In this document: positions 11,571 to 23,782 of the stretch, one piece after another
How the letters are laid out: every line of letters begins with the position of its first letter
Numbering within the stretch: position 1 is the stretch's first letter
From: Desmodus rotundus
Taxonomy: Eukaryota; Chordata; Mammalia; Chiroptera; Phyllostomidae
Direction: 5' to 3'
Length of the DNA stretch: 64,000 bases
Assembly (NCBI RefSeq): GCF_022682495.2
Contig: NC_071397.1
Span: 25,869,427 to 25,933,426 of the forward strand
Notes under the pieces: generated by a model
Told to the model about the DNA's origin: nothing
Databases searched by the model: none
The model's input: only the letters and a program-made list of their open reading frames with translations
Position numbers and translations under genes: made by a program

Positions 11571-12404
11571 AAAAAAATCAGCTATATATATACATACACT
11601 ATTTCCAACCATAGTTTTATTTCAAATAATGCTTTTCTTTTTGCCAAACACAATTTTGATTTTGAATAGTTACTTAATGAGTGAGTTTTGTATGAATCTA
11701 TTAGAGATTATCTGCATACATTATGACTATATCTGTCTTGCCAAAAATCTTCCCTATTAAGAAGAAACTAAAATAGTTCCAAATATCAGTAACATAAGTA
11801 AAATACCTTTTATATTCAAATCAAACTATGGGACTCTCTGAGGCCCAGAGAAAAGAAAACACATGAACTCCATTTAAACACCAAAATTCAATAGCACATT
11901 TTGAGTAAAATGGTCAAAATTGTCTATGTTTTATTCATGTTTGAATAGTATTAACTTTGGTCTTCATCATATATTACATAATTATTTTAACATTGAAGGT
12001 CATATGAAAGGACTTCCAGCTTATGATTAGGACACAGGAAAATGAAAAGATCATCACTTCCACTTAAACAATATTAAATAAAGCTGAATAATTTGTAAAA
12101 TTCAGACTTTGAACCCATCAGAGAGCTAAGATTACAGAACTACCAATATAGATAAAATCAAATAAAAGACAGGTGACAGCCAAGATATGAGGCATGGCTT
12201 TGATTTCATCTAGTGCGCAGATCAGAAGGGAAAACACAGAGTGAACATTTAAACTGGCAAGAAGATGCAGCTAAAATTTTTCCTATATCGCTTTCACATA
12301 GTGGTTGGGTGTGGGCCGGTGTAAGAGCATGAAACCCCTGGGATCCACAGACACAGGAAGAGCTTGCATTCATTTGCAGGCTCGTTTCTATGGACCTTCC
12401 CAAC
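11571..12404. other. Unique DNA up to the mariner left end
   Basis: No gene or firm repeat. It includes moderately GC-rich sequence from about 12180 that I could not assign. Confidence 0.4.
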
Positions 12405-12989
12405 ATATGAGAGGGGAGCCCCCATAAAAACAGAACTATCTTCCTGAGGGCGAGTCCCTTGTAGTATAGACAGGCTTTTCCTGCTAGGTGAGGGTTCTAG
12501 GAACCCATCTATATGGGTGTACCAGCTGGAATTTGTGTGAGAAGCTGCATTCGACTTCAGTGAATTTTCTTTTGAAGACTCAGTGTGTTTGCTCATTTCT
12601 TCATGGGTGATTTATGAGCGCACCTGTCCACACTGTGCTGAATGTTCAGCAGTTTTTGACCAAATAAGGCATGACCCCCATGCCCCACCCTCTCTATTCA
12701 CCTGGTCTCCCCCCGAGTGACTTGTGTTTGTTTCCTGGGATGACAAAGTCCTCAAAGGCCAATGATTTGGTAATGTGGAAGTGGTGAAACAAACAAACAA
12801 AAAACAGCAGAAGCACTAAAAGGCATCAAAATTGTTGAGTTCAAAAACTATTTTGAACAATGGAAAAACTGTCTCCATAGGTGCATTGCATCAAATGGAG
12901 AGTACTTTGAAGGTGACTGAAGTTTAAACATGTAAGAATAAATACACAATTTTTATAGCTAAATTCTGTTTTAGGGACCTCCCTCATAT
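12405..12989 (+). mobile_element. Internally deleted mariner DNA transposon with both terminal inverted repeats
   Basis: The left end starts ATATGAGAGGGGAGCCCCC. The right end, read on the minus strand, is ATATGAGGGAGGTCCCTAAA, an imperfect inverted repeat at a TA target. At 585 bp it is less than half of a full mariner (about 1.3 kb). The 3' half still carries transposase C-terminal sequence followed by a short 3' UTR ending AATTCTGTTTT-type sequence. The 5' half of the transposase is missing, so it could only have moved in trans. Confidence 0.78.
12612..12915 (+). pseudogene. Mariner transposase C-terminal remnant
   Basis: Reading across frameshifts, the plus strand shows APVHTVLNVQQFLTK, then a stop, then PLYSPGLPPSDLCLFPG. 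These are the mariner boxes 'NAP.H' and 'YSPDLAP.DF.LFP'. Downstream, EALKGIKIVEFKNYFEQW and CIASNGEYFEGD match the usual mariner C-terminus. The last catalytic Asp (PPSD) is kept. The D-N before AP reads M-S, the conserved SPD reads SPG, and there is a stop after FLTK. It is a pseudogene without the N-terminal DNA-binding domain. Confidence 0.75.
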
Positions 12990-13924
12990 TCATAGATCAG
13001 GAAACACATTGTTAATTTGTTTGGAGCTTCCTTCCCTAAATGTCAAAATTCAGGGCCCTCTAATAGCCCTGCATCCTCACGTAACCCACTTCTTGGGAAG
13101 TTTCATCTTAATGACAAGTGGGGTCTCTCGCCATGCTTCTGTCAGCATCTCAACACACCTTCTCACCTGCAATGGCCGTGCTGAGATTACTTCAGAAGTC
13201 TGGAGGCTTGTGTAACAACTCATGGATCAAAAGAAGGGTATTTAAGAATAATCTGTCATGGTTGTGCTAATATGAACATGATTTAAGATCGTTTGGGGTT
13301 TCTTAAAAGCTGGTGTTTATGCATCTTCCTTTTTAGAGGCGAGTTACTGAAAATATCATAAAAACTGGGACATGCAATTCCTGAGGCCTAGCAGCCAAGT
13401 GTGAACATTTTTTACTACTGTCATCAAGTCTGTCACCGTGTGGTTGGTGAAAATAGATTCCTGATATTCGGGAGACTCTAATGAACAAACAAACACACTC
13501 TGTTCTCTCCTGGTAATTGTTCTCTCTTCTTTCAGGAAAACTAGTGAAATATTTTCAAAGAACAAGGAGAGAAAATAACTTTAGGTTATTTCTAGAAGAT
13601 GCAATTCAGTGATTTCCAACTAGTCTTTATGCTATCCAGCCCCGGATAAGGGCCAATAAGAGGACACGAACCACATAATATCACATAATATCTGCACTGA
13701 CGTGCTGCCTACATGCAATAGATATATCCACATAACTCAGCAAAACATAATTTATATAGTCCTTGTTTATTCATTTAGCCAGCAGACTTCGTTAATTTTT
13801 AAAAATTATCTCAGGCGTTTCACAGAGCTTCTTTGTAAAACTGCATCTTGGCTTCTGTTCAGTATTTGAGTAAACTAGAGGCTCCCAGGGCGTACTCAAG
13901 GAGACCAAAATCTGGAGCATGAGA
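12990..13924. other. Unique DNA
   Basis: No gene or firm repeat recognised. Confidence 0.45.
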
Positions 13925-14035
13925 ACTAGTAGTGTGCTAGTTGGGCCATGGTGTCTGGAACAAAACTACTTAGGTCCAAATTTCAGTCCTATCACATTCT
14001 GGCTTTGTGGCCTTGAATTAATTAACCTTCGTAGT
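13925..14035 (+). mobile_element. MIR SINE fragment
   Basis: Pattern 'TAGGTCCAAATTTCAGTCCT' then 'ATTCTGGCTTTGTGGCCTTG' matches the MIR core (gggttcaaatcctggctctgcc ... tgtgtgaccttggg). Confidence 0.65.
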
Positions 14036-14109
14036 TGTTTAGTGTGTCCCGAACACATTTTTTAATGTTTACTCTCTCAGACACACTTTTCCTTTCTTCT
14101 TTTTCTCCC

Positions 14110-14388
14110 TAAGATAGTATCTATTCATGGGGGAGGGGGAACTTATGAGATTTCATGGTGGTGAAGAAACATTAACCAGAGACATTGAAATTAAGAACAA
14201 ACTGACAGTAACTAGAGGGGAGGTGGGAAGGGATAATGGGGGGAAGAGGTTTCCAGGAACAACTATAAAGGAAACATGGACAAAACCAAAGTTGGGTGGA
14301 ATCAGGGGAGGGAGGTGGGGATGGCTGAGGTGGGGGGAGAGTGGTAAGGGGAAAAGGCAGACAACTATACTTGAACAACAATAATCTT
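14110..14388 (+). mobile_element. Young L1 3' end (bat-type 3' UTR)
   Basis: Contains AACCAGAGACATTGAAATTA, CTGACAGTAACTAGAGGGGA, ACTATAAAGGAAACATGGAC and a G-rich block ending ACTTGAACAACAATAATC. This is the same 3' UTR seen on the minus strand at 44325-45145 and, in part, at 53298-53440. Strong G enrichment gives purine-rich open frames on this strand and Pro/Ser-rich frames on the other; neither is a gene. Severely 5'-truncated. Confidence 0.8.
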
Positions 14389-15126
14389 TTAAATGGTTTT
14401 GTTGAGTTAATGCTATGTCCCCAGATTTCCATAATTTCCAAATTTATATTCCAAGACTGGTTATATCTTGCTGATACTGCTAATTCTGTATTAGGCATAA
14501 ACATCTCAGATTAGAAAAAGTGTAAAAATTATCACGGACTCACTTGGCTTCACCTCAGCTTCTACTAATGCCCCTGTCAGTTAGGAGGTCTGGCTATGAT
14601 CTCATTTTCCTCCAGTTGGGAGAGGTGGGTGGTTATGCCACAGCTTTTTGTACATGGAATATCTGACCTCCTACAACGTCCCCATAAGCCCCTTACTGAA
14701 TTCTTAATCACTCAGAAAATAATCGTAGTTCAAAACATTTTAACTTAAAGCCTTTTTTCTGCCTAAACCTCTTGTACTGCCAAGAAAAGATAGCTAACTC
14801 CCCGAAACCCAAAGTTTCAGGTACACCTGGAAAGATATCTTCATTTCAGACTCCTGGACTCTGGGAAAGTTTTCTGCTCAGTGTTATCCCTTCAATGAAT
14901 CTAACATACATTATGGATATCAACTACCCTTATATTCATATTTAGTCTTAAATTTAGTATCAACAATTAAATATTATCTCCAGCGTCATCTTTGTATTTA
15001 TTCCCTTCTAACTTGTAGGCCAAGCTTCCAACCCTATTCCCAAAGAGATGAACAACAGTAAGTAGCACATGGCATGTGCTCCCAAATGGAAATGATAGAT
15101 GCACATTGCTTCCTCATGTATGTGAA
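14389..15126. other. Unique DNA
   Basis: No gene or recognised repeat up to the LTR target duplication. Confidence 0.45.
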
Positions 15127-15132
15127 GGCCAA
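15127..15132 (+). repeat. Left TSD of the long LTR (GGCCAA)
   Basis: Exact 6-bp match to 16515-16520. Confidence 0.75.
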
Positions 15133-15746
15133 TGTTGGGAACTGCCCTGCCTGGTTTCAGAAGCTGTAAACCCCCCTTGGCTAAGGCTGAGTGAGAGACC
15201 TTGGGACCCTAAGCCACTGAGGAGATGAAGCTTATCTCCCTGGCAGAAGCATTACCTCTACCCACTTTACTTCACCCTGCCTGGCCCCCAGTGCATGATC
15301 AGTTAGCCAATGACGGGTAAGACTCCTCAAGGGAGGGACAACCTAAGGTAGGCATGATCATGAGGGGGCCCTCAGGGAAGGACTTGGGGGGCTATTGAGA
15401 AAGGGGGTGATGGACCCTCGCCCCTCTGCTTTGACATAGCCTTAGTCCTCATTCTGTCTGCAAGAAGTCTCCTAATCTCTTGGCTGCCTTACTTCCCCTG
15501 CTTGACCTAAGCCTGAAACAATGCTGGAGGTGGGTGCGGCCCTGTGCTGGAAAGGGCAGGTTCCCTGGGGAGATCAGGCCTAAAAAAGAATTCATAAAAT
15601 CCTGTGAAACCTGCTTTGCTAATACCCTCAATTTAAATGATAAGGGTCCAAGCCTGAAATGAGCTTGTTTCTGCAAAGTTTTATGGCCCTTTAGCCATCT
15701 GACCCTGACTCAAAATAAGCCCTTAGAGTTCTTCGAATGTTATCTA

Positions 15747-16085
15747 TTGTTTGATCATTCCTGCCTGACAATGATTGATGGGCTTAATCTGAGAATGTGG
15801 GTCTTTGGAGCCTCTGGTTGGGTACTAATTATAATAACGTTCTGCGTATTTCACTGCATTTGCAAATTATTTCCCCAGGGTTGTGTGAGAGACCAGCAAG
15901 TACCAAGCTTTGTGGGATCCATAGAAGTCCTAACTAAAAGCAAGGGGGGAAATAAAGGAGACCGTTCTGCGTGGTGTGGGCCCAGCGCCCACTTGGAAAG
16001 GCCAGTGGAAAGAGAGGTCCATCACACAGGACCCACGCCCATGGACAGGTTCTCCTGTGGGGAATCAGGCCTGCAATGTACTTAG
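15747..16085 (+). pseudogene. Open frame inside the long LTR, possible retroviral remnant
   Basis: A 112-codon frame lies wholly inside the LTR element. Residues about 25-42 (GWVLIIITFCVFHCICKLF) form one plausible membrane segment with cysteines at its end. The rest is polar and lacks a recognisable domain. It could be an envelope-tail remnant, a U3-encoded frame like those in some long betaretroviral LTRs, or simple chance. I do not recognise a family and claim no function. It overlaps the purine-rich tract described separately. Confidence 0.25.
15938..15957 (+). other. Polypurine-tract-like run inside the long LTR
   Basis: AAAAGCAAGGGGGGAAATAA resembles a retroviral polypurine tract (A-rich then G-run then AAAT). 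In a provirus this would sit just before the 3' LTR. Here the following sequence does not match the LTR start at 15133, so its role is uncertain. Confidence 0.35.
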
Positions 16086-16514
16086 GCTGCTATGAGGCTT
16101 GCTTTTGCTAAAACTCCCCAAGGCTGAATTGAGGCTGCAAATGTTTACTGCATATCTTTAAAGTAACTTCCTAAAATCTATGCTGAACCTTCCAAGGAGG
16201 AGTGTAACCAGTTCAACCACTTTTCCCTTTACATTTGCAAATATCCTTCCTTTTTGATGTAAGTAGCAACATCCTCTCCTTTGTTTTCTGTAAAAGGTAA
16301 CCACCTAAAGAGAACCTGTGCTTAGTAAATAAGGACCATCCTCAATGTAATGTGCACAGAAAAGCAATAAAAGCCTGTCAAGGCAAGGGTTGGGGAACTC
16401 TCCCCTTGAGAGAGTGGCCATGCCGTCCTTTTTCCTCTACAGGACTTGGTAGTCCATGTGGGTTTGTCCATTGCTGCCACAACACATGGATTCCACGGGC
16501 CGGGATCCCCATCA

Positions 16515-16520
16515 GGCCAA
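16515..16520 (+). repeat. Right TSD of the long LTR (GGCCAA)
   Basis: Exact 6-bp match to 15127-15132. Confidence 0.75.
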
Positions 16521-18379
16521 GTTCCTGGGATGGTCTAGGAGCAGAGACAAATAAATCCCTATCTAGAAGAGGAGGTGAGAACTTGGCCTGTAGCACTTTA
16601 AAATATTGTATTTGAAATTTGTGTATCTTACTTCAAAACTTAAAAAATATATATATACTGGCATTTATAAAAATATATTAGTTGGGCTAAGCCTGTTCTT
16701 AAAATATGATTTTGATCAAATATATAAAGAAAGCTTATTAATTAAAAAAAAAATAGTAGAAATTCTATCAATAGCACTATCTACCCTCATGGGGTACTCT
16801 GGACTTTTCTTTTTTGATAAGCCATCAGAGTATTTTGTTTTGCAAAGAAAACAGTGATGCTGGGGTTTTGGTATAATTTATATCACTTGAGTTCCACATC
16901 TATCTGTGTATATGAGCTTGTGATTTCTTTTCAAACCTTAATCATTTAGATACAATAACATGACAAAAACATGACTAAACACAAGTTATTTGTCATGAAT
17001 AATGAAGTTAGGCAATTTAGAAGTTATACATTTTCCCCCCAATTTAAATTTGGGAGGTACATAACGGCACTCGTAAAGGTGCATGAAAACAAGTGCACTC
17101 ATACTCATCTGTAAAGCATCGTCTAAACACATTAAGATTCAATACCTTTCATTTCAACTCCTCATTGATTTTAATTCCATGGTTGCACTTGAAACATACC
17201 TCTGGTTTGGTAAAAAAGGTAGCATCAGGAACAACACTGAACCTAATAATCGCTCTTAAAAAATAAATTATACGCGATGAGCACTAAGAAACGATGTAGC
17301 AAACTCTGATAACAGTCTCTGTTCAATTGTCTGAATCCCATGGCGACAGTCAATTATATTTCTTTTTACACAGAGACACCATTACCAGAAAAAAAAAATT
17401 TGTTCTGCCTCTTGTGATTTTTGCTAATCTCTCAAAGTAATAAGAAATGGGCTCTGTCAATGCCCTTAATAGGTGCTAATTCCATCCAAGAGATATTAAC
17501 TTTTTTCCACAGTGAGCTTATCAAATTCTTGATATCTAAGATGGAATAATAGCTTGAAATTAATTTCTCCATGAAATAAAAATAAAATAAAACTTGTGTT
17601 AATCTTCCTTGAAAACCAGATTTGTAAAACTGCAGCTGGTTTCAAAAGGTGAATATGCAGCTAAATGTCAAGTGTGAGACTTTCTCAACCAATTGTTCTC
17701 AGTGTCAACATTGAGAACAATAGTGTGGGAAATACTGACAGTTATTAAAACTTCTAATATGGGAAGATCAAAACATATAATTAATTTTAAAATATAAATT
17801 AATGAAATACAAATATCTACTTGTGTTCTATTCTGCTTTCAGAGTGGGCTAGGATGTATAACGTTGACATAGAGAAAATAACAATGCTGTGTTGTTACAG
17901 CCTCGCCACAAAACAGGACAAAAACATCCCAATGTTGAATCTTCCATTGGTCTGAATCCTTAGCCGTGGGTGCATAATTTTGGGTACAAAGTTGAATGTA
18001 TAGTTTCCAAAGACATAATTATGACTTTCGTGGGGAAGTTCAACTAATTTTAAAATTTTACTCTATGTTTCCATTGTTTTTAAATAGTCACTGATTTAAT
18101 AAGATAAAAAATAGTATTTCCACAAGTATGAAATATAAAGATACTACTATAGTTTGGAAAACTTCCATCATTCATGAATTACTTGAACTAGTTATATGTT
18201 CTAGTTGCATTATAATGTGTGCTTTATTAAATGATAATAAAATATGTTTATTTTGCTCATAAATTAAAAAAATAAGTTTTATCAATTGTCTTTATAAATA
18301 AAATTATCATTAATTAGTTAAATAATTCATGAATCAATACATAATTTCTGCATATCTACCACATGCTATGCAAAAAATT
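16521..18379. other. Unique AT-rich DNA
   Basis: No gene or recognised repeat. Low-repeat stretches around 17040-17360 and 17700-17760 could be conserved non-coding DNA, but that needs comparison between species. Confidence 0.45.
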
Positions 18380-18700
18380 CATATATTCTCTCAACAAATA
18401 TTTATTGAGTTTCTACAATGTGCCAGACACTGTTCCAGGAAACAATAATACATAAATAATAAAAAAAATTCTGTAATGTGGGACCCTGTGGTACTCTTTG
18501 GATTGAATACATTGCACATGAAAAATAAGATCTCTTTTGTTGTTAAATTTAGTCTGTGGGGAATCGGACAATAAATGGGTAAATACATAGTCAAGAGGGT
18601 AAGTGCAGAGAGTGATAACAGGAATCAACAGATACGATACAAAGTAACAGATGTAGCGAAAAGACAGGAAAACTTCTCTTACGTGAAAAGTCTGTGGCAT
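18380..18700 (-). mobile_element. LINE2 3' end, antisense
   Basis: CTCAACAAATATTTATTGAG then TACAATGTGCCAGACACTGTTCC is the reverse complement of the L2 3' end. Further old L2-like DNA follows (GACAATAAATGGGTAAATAC ... GAGAGTGATAACAGG). The right boundary is a guess. Confidence 0.6.
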
Positions 18701-21360
18701 GACACACTTTTAATCTGGCCTAGGAGAGTTGCATTGTACCCTTCTCCTGACATTATGTCTCAGAAGTCTTTGTTCCACTCTACAAATAATGAGGAGAATG
18801 GCTAAAAAAGGAGACCACGTGGAAGCATTCAAGTTAGGTAATACAATCTTCACTGGGTCTAGGGTGATAGTAGCCACGGTCAAAGAATGTAAATAGCTAT
18901 TATAAAAACACACTAGAGAACTTTCCTTCTTTGGCTATATATTTAAGCCATTTATCTATTTAAATATTAAGTAATACTCAAGATTTAGAAATTCAAACAA
19001 CAGAATGATCCACCATGTTCTGCTTCTGGGGTTATAGTCCACTAGAAAAGGAGAGTTGTATGAACACATGCATGCAAATCAGGGTTGCGGAAATCGCAGT
19101 GTAATTGTCGATGGGGCAGTGGACCACAGGAGGAGGTGAGGTCATTTCTAACTACGGTGGGTAACAAGAGGAGTCACAGAGTGATTGACCCTGCACCTTG
19201 GAACTGGAAGTGAGTGACGGTCATCTGAAAATCGGGATGACATTTCTGTAGGCTTGAGTTTTTAACAAGGATGAATTAAAAATATAATTCCCTTCATAAA
19301 TTATTTACATGTTTTCCTATGCAATTAATTACATTTAAAAACTTCATATGACAACACATTAACTTTCTTTTTAAGTAAAAATACATGAAATACAAAGAGT
19401 TCAAGCCAACACTAAAAACTTGCTGAAGTTTTGGTTATGAATTTTCATGGCTTTGTCACACCCAGAAAGTATGCTTAGGTTTGTGCATTTCCTTGTGTGT
19501 AAATTTTACATCAGAGAAAAATCAATCAATCAGAACTACAGTTAATTAAATTAATAATAAGGCATTTAAGGGAAAGTGTACTGATCTCTGAGATGAATTT
19601 TAAATTACATCTAAAATTAAGATGAACTAACCTATAGATAGGGTGAAGATTATATAGATTAATGTGTTCTACAGCACATTTAGAAAAATATTAATGGTAG
19701 AATCTAGGTGGTTGAACAAAACTGTTCATAGAAATAGAAGTTTAACTTTGCTACATTTGAAATTTTCATAATAAAATGTTGAAAAATTTAAATAATAATT
19801 TTAATATTATAATACAACTCATTCCCAATATAAAAATAGGTAAAGGGTATCAGTAAGAAATTTAAAGAAAAACACAGTGGACAGTAAACATGTGAAAAAA
19901 GTATACAACTTCATTACTGATTTGAAAAATACAAATTTCAAAACGTGATGTTAATTTATTCTGGTATTGTGGGAAAAAAAGGTAAATCGTAATAGAGCTT
20001 GTGAAGGTCGGGTGGTGAGAATTATATACAAAGTCAGCAAACATGTAAATTGATACAACCTTATAGAAATACTCTCTTTTCATGTGTGCAAATACATTTA
20101 ATGACATTACGTTTGATTCAGAAATTCAGATTTCAGAAATGCACTTTAATAAAACAATTGAACACAAAGATATGTATCCATGAATTTACAGTTATCATAT
20201 TAAGAGTATAAATCTTAGATTTTCAGCAAAAAGTATAGTTAAATCAATTTGATACATAAAATAGAAGTTTCTAATTCTATTAAAACAATAATATATAGTT
20301 ATATATTATTGACATGAAATAATGTCAATTGAAATGACATGAAAATATATGCAACACTTAATTTTGAGTGAGATAAATCAAATTAGGAATAGTTATAAAT
20401 GCATGAATTTTCTTTATATATATATATATAAAGAAATATCTGAAAAGGTAGGATAAAATTAAATTTGCTATCTGGAATGCTGTAGGATTAGCAATGTTTA
20501 CTTGTTTTATATTTCTTTTTATATATTTCAGTATTCTGAAAAATAAAAATAAACAGCATAATAGATTCAAAATGAGGGAATATTTCACATCAAATATGAT
20601 AAACAATTCCTAATATACACAGTTCTTATAATTCAAGAAGAAAAACTACTAACATTAATTGTTTTAAAAAATATTTATTTTGATGACAAAATTGTAGGTT
20701 CTAGGAAAAACAGAGAACAAAAAATATGTAATTCTTGTTTTCAGGTGTTTAGAACCTGAATTCAAAACATTTTTAAAAAGTTTCTTGACTTGTCCTAAAT
20801 ATACATTAATGTTCTATGGTCACAGCTGTAATCATAGTAAAGTAAAATCATTTACTGATTTATATTTATTTTATTATGCACTCCAAGGTATACTAGAAAT
20901 TGCTTAAACTGTTATTGCCTAAATGAAATATACAAGAATATGAATAAAATACCATCTTCTTGAAGTCAATTCTGAGATGAATCTGTTGTTCTTGTTTTGT
21001 ATAACAGATAATCAAAAGCATATATCAATATATAATATCATGATCTATTAGTTTGAAAAAGAATCTAGATCTCCTTTGAATGCAGTGCTATTCTGCAGCA
21101 ATTAGATGAGTCTCGGACACTGTGTAGCAGAATTAATTATGCGTCACGTTGTGATGATGTGCTACTCAAAACCTGGCTGTACAACTTCTGAGCAGTTCAA
21201 TGCATTTAAGGCTGGTTTGAATGAATGAACAGGATTAAAATACAGTGTTAACTCACAATTTACATCAGCCTAAGAAGACTGACATTTTATATCTAAACAT
21301 GGTGAGTTACAGTGATATTAAAGCTAGAAATCTAACCACAGAAATAGGCAAATTTACCTT
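18701..21360. other. Unique AT-rich DNA
   Basis: No gene seen. Contains a (TA)n run at 20414-20430 and a low-repeat stretch near 21060-21260 discussed as a finding. Confidence 0.45.
20414..20430 (+). repeat. (TA)n microsatellite
   Basis: Short uninterrupted TA run. Confidence 0.85.
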
Positions 21361-21369
21361 TTTACTGCT
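21361..21369 (+). repeat. Left TSD of the VES SINE (TTTACTGCT)
   Basis: Exact 9-bp match to 21577-21585. Confidence 0.8.
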
Positions 21370-21576
21370 TTTTTTTTTTTAAGATTTTATTCATTTATTT
21401 TTAGAGAAGGAGAGAAACATCAGCCTGTGGCTGCCTCTCACAAACCCTCTACTGGGGACCTGACCTGGTCCACAATCCAGTTATGTGCCCTGACCAGGAA
21501 TTGAACTGGCAACCCTTTGGTTTGCAAGCTGACGCTAAATCCACTGAGCCACACCAGCCATTTACCAGCAGGGCCA
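21370..21576 (-). mobile_element. VES-type bat SINE (tRNA-derived)
   Basis: On the minus strand it reads GGCTGGTGTGGCTCAGTGGA, containing a tRNA-like A box, then GTTCAATTCCTGGTCAGGGC (B box GTTCAATTC), CCAGTAGAGGGTTTGTGAGA, TGATGTTTCTCTCC, and an AATAAAATCTTAAAAA tail. This is the VES family spread in bats. TTTACTGCT occurs on both sides (21361-21369 and 21577-21585), an intact 9-bp TSD. Transcription would be by RNA polymerase III from the internal boxes; mobilisation by L1. Confidence 0.9.
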
Positions 21577-21585
21577 TTTACTGCT
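21577..21585 (+). repeat. Right TSD of the VES SINE (TTTACTGCT)
   Basis: Exact 9-bp match to 21361-21369. Confidence 0.8.
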
Positions 21586-23764
21586 GTCTAATGCCTGACT
21601 TAAATCAAGAGAATTTAATGTACTTTTTTTAGCAAGTTTGAATCAATTAATTTTTTTAATAATTGGAGAAATGACAATAGGCTATATTAAAGCAGATACA
21701 ACAGGAATTAATAATACTCTAAGAATGGGAGTAAAGTACAAGAGATTCAGTTATGATGATCAAATAACTAAAAAGATGATCTCAATAAGTACAATTATTT
21801 TAGATTTTCATTTGTTTAGTATAGTCTGGTTTAATTCCTTGTGAAACTTTTGGAATTGATGTATTGAGAAAAATTTAAATTCTCTCTCAACTTCTTGCAA
21901 TTGCATTAATTTGTTATCAGGCATGAATGCTGTTTAGACTTGTTTCCAGAATATGTCATCAGGTTTCACCCTGCATCATATTTTTAGTTGCTCATGAAAC
22001 TTAGCAGTCTTCGCACAAAATTATTAAGAGAAAAACATTGTTTTTCATGCCTTCTCTTCCGCTGATTTTTAAATATCACTGGTAACAGAAACCATCATAA
22101 CTTTTTCTATACTTAGTCTTTCTCAATTCTTTCCACTCTTTGTGCTCTTGAAAATTCTTGCAAATTTCACTGTAACATAGGCAGGACTAAGACTCCTTCC
22201 TGTTGTAACTTTTCTCTCTTCCTATTTATTTTGTCCATTTACTTAAGCAGTAATTTCTACAATAATAGAATCACCCCATGATATTATTGTGTTCCTTTTC
22301 ATAATCTGCTGAAAATTGAGGAATTTGCTATTTTAAGAGGTCCCTTGTTTCAAAGCTCATCTTAGATTTATTTTATATTGTATACCCTAAAATATGCATT
22401 ATTCTCTGGGATAATTCATTGACAACATGATAGAGAAAAATATATCTTTTTAATATTTATATTCTCAGGTAAAATAAAGATGAAAATTAAGGATGTTTAG
22501 AAGCACACAAATATACCCTGCAGACTTTTTAAAACAGTGTAGACTATGGATGCACCAAATAAATGCCACGTTTATAGTTCAGTTAGAAAATGTAGTTGTT
22601 AGAAAATTATATTTCATCTTATAGGCCAAGCTCTCAAAGGAAAATTACATAGAAAAGCAAACCGGGTTTTCCCTAAAATTGGAGAAAGTAGCAAATGAAA
22701 GACACTTTAAAAATATACTGACATGGACAACAGTGTGGTGATTGATAGTAGGAGGCAGGTATAAGCAACTAACTGGTAATGGAAAAAAAATACAATGAAG
22801 ATTAAATTTTAAAAAAAGAAAAAATTTGGAAGACATAGAAAAGCACAAGAAAAAATAAATCACTTATAATCTTATCACCTAAATATCACCAGTGCAGCAC
22901 TTTAAGTTTATATACTTCCTGCATTTTAATGCATAAATATATATTTTACGTGGAATCATAATGTAAAAAAATAAAATAAAAATATATTGTTGTACTTATA
23001 CATTATATTCTATATTTACTTTCCTAAAGAATAAGAACATATCACACTATTATTTAAAATACTTGCATTTGCTGATAAAAATATATTCTATTATATTTAG
23101 GATGATAGATGTAGCCCAGATAAGTTTAAAATCTAATATGAATATTTTAAGAACTATATAAAATATAATGTTAAATATATATGAATTCTTTTAATAGAGA
23201 ATAACCCCTTCATTCTTAATGTCCTAGTAGAATTTCCTCTTTTTTTTTCAGGTGAAAAAATATAATCCCAATTTCGTATCATCCTTATAAGAGGTTCTCA
23301 TTTCATATATCATTTCATCTATTCCATTATCTTACACACTTGGAAAGGTTTGAATTGCCACCTGTGTTTGAATGGCAGAGTGTTATAAAAGTTTAAGTTC
23401 ACGCTTTATCAGATATCTAACAAGGCAATTCAAGTTTATATTTCTTTGCAGGCAAAACAGTAGTGTTAAAAACTTTAAGAAATCAGGTTTCTAAGGATAT
23501 TCTAACTGCATGTCACTTTTCTGAATCAAAAGCATATTATAAATATGTTTAATGTTCATAAATAAATACATAAAATTAAATTATTATTCCAGTAAATATA
23601 TAAGCTTCATGTCGTTTCTAAATTTATCATTTTAATGCATTATATTTTGACTTTTCAGATATAAATTCACACAGTTTCATGCAATAAATAAATTTATCTT
23701 TTAAAATATAAGAAACTGTTGACATCTCTTAATTCATATGTTGTATTAAATATATACATTCACC
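21586..23764. other. Unique AT-rich DNA
   Basis: No gene seen. A patch near 22860-22980 (CTTATAATCTTATCACCTAA ...) resembles a common ancient mammalian repeat that I cannot name. Confidence 0.45.
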
Positions 23765-23782
23765 ACAAAATCTTGTTAATGT
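23765..23782 (+). repeat. Left TSD of VES SINE
   Basis: Perfect 18-bp match to 23991-24008. Confidence 0.92.

Larger units (their letters stand above)
15133..16514 (+). mobile_element. Long LTR element (1382 bp), class II-like, with 6-bp TSD
   Basis: Starts TGTTGGGAACTGCC and ends GGATCCCCATCA, flanked on both sides by GGCCAA (15127-15132 and 16515-16520). That is the 6-bp duplication typical of class II (ERV2) integrations. The first 650 bp are clearly homologous to the minus strand of the solo LTR at 54617-55362. The last 150 bp, from AATAAAAGCC at about 16363 (probable poly(A) signal and R/U5), are homologous too. About 560 bp in the middle (near 15790-16350) are absent from the shorter copy. 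I read it as a solo LTR of a long-U3 subfamily. The alternative is a collapsed provirus holding a little 3' internal sequence. Confidence 0.75.
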
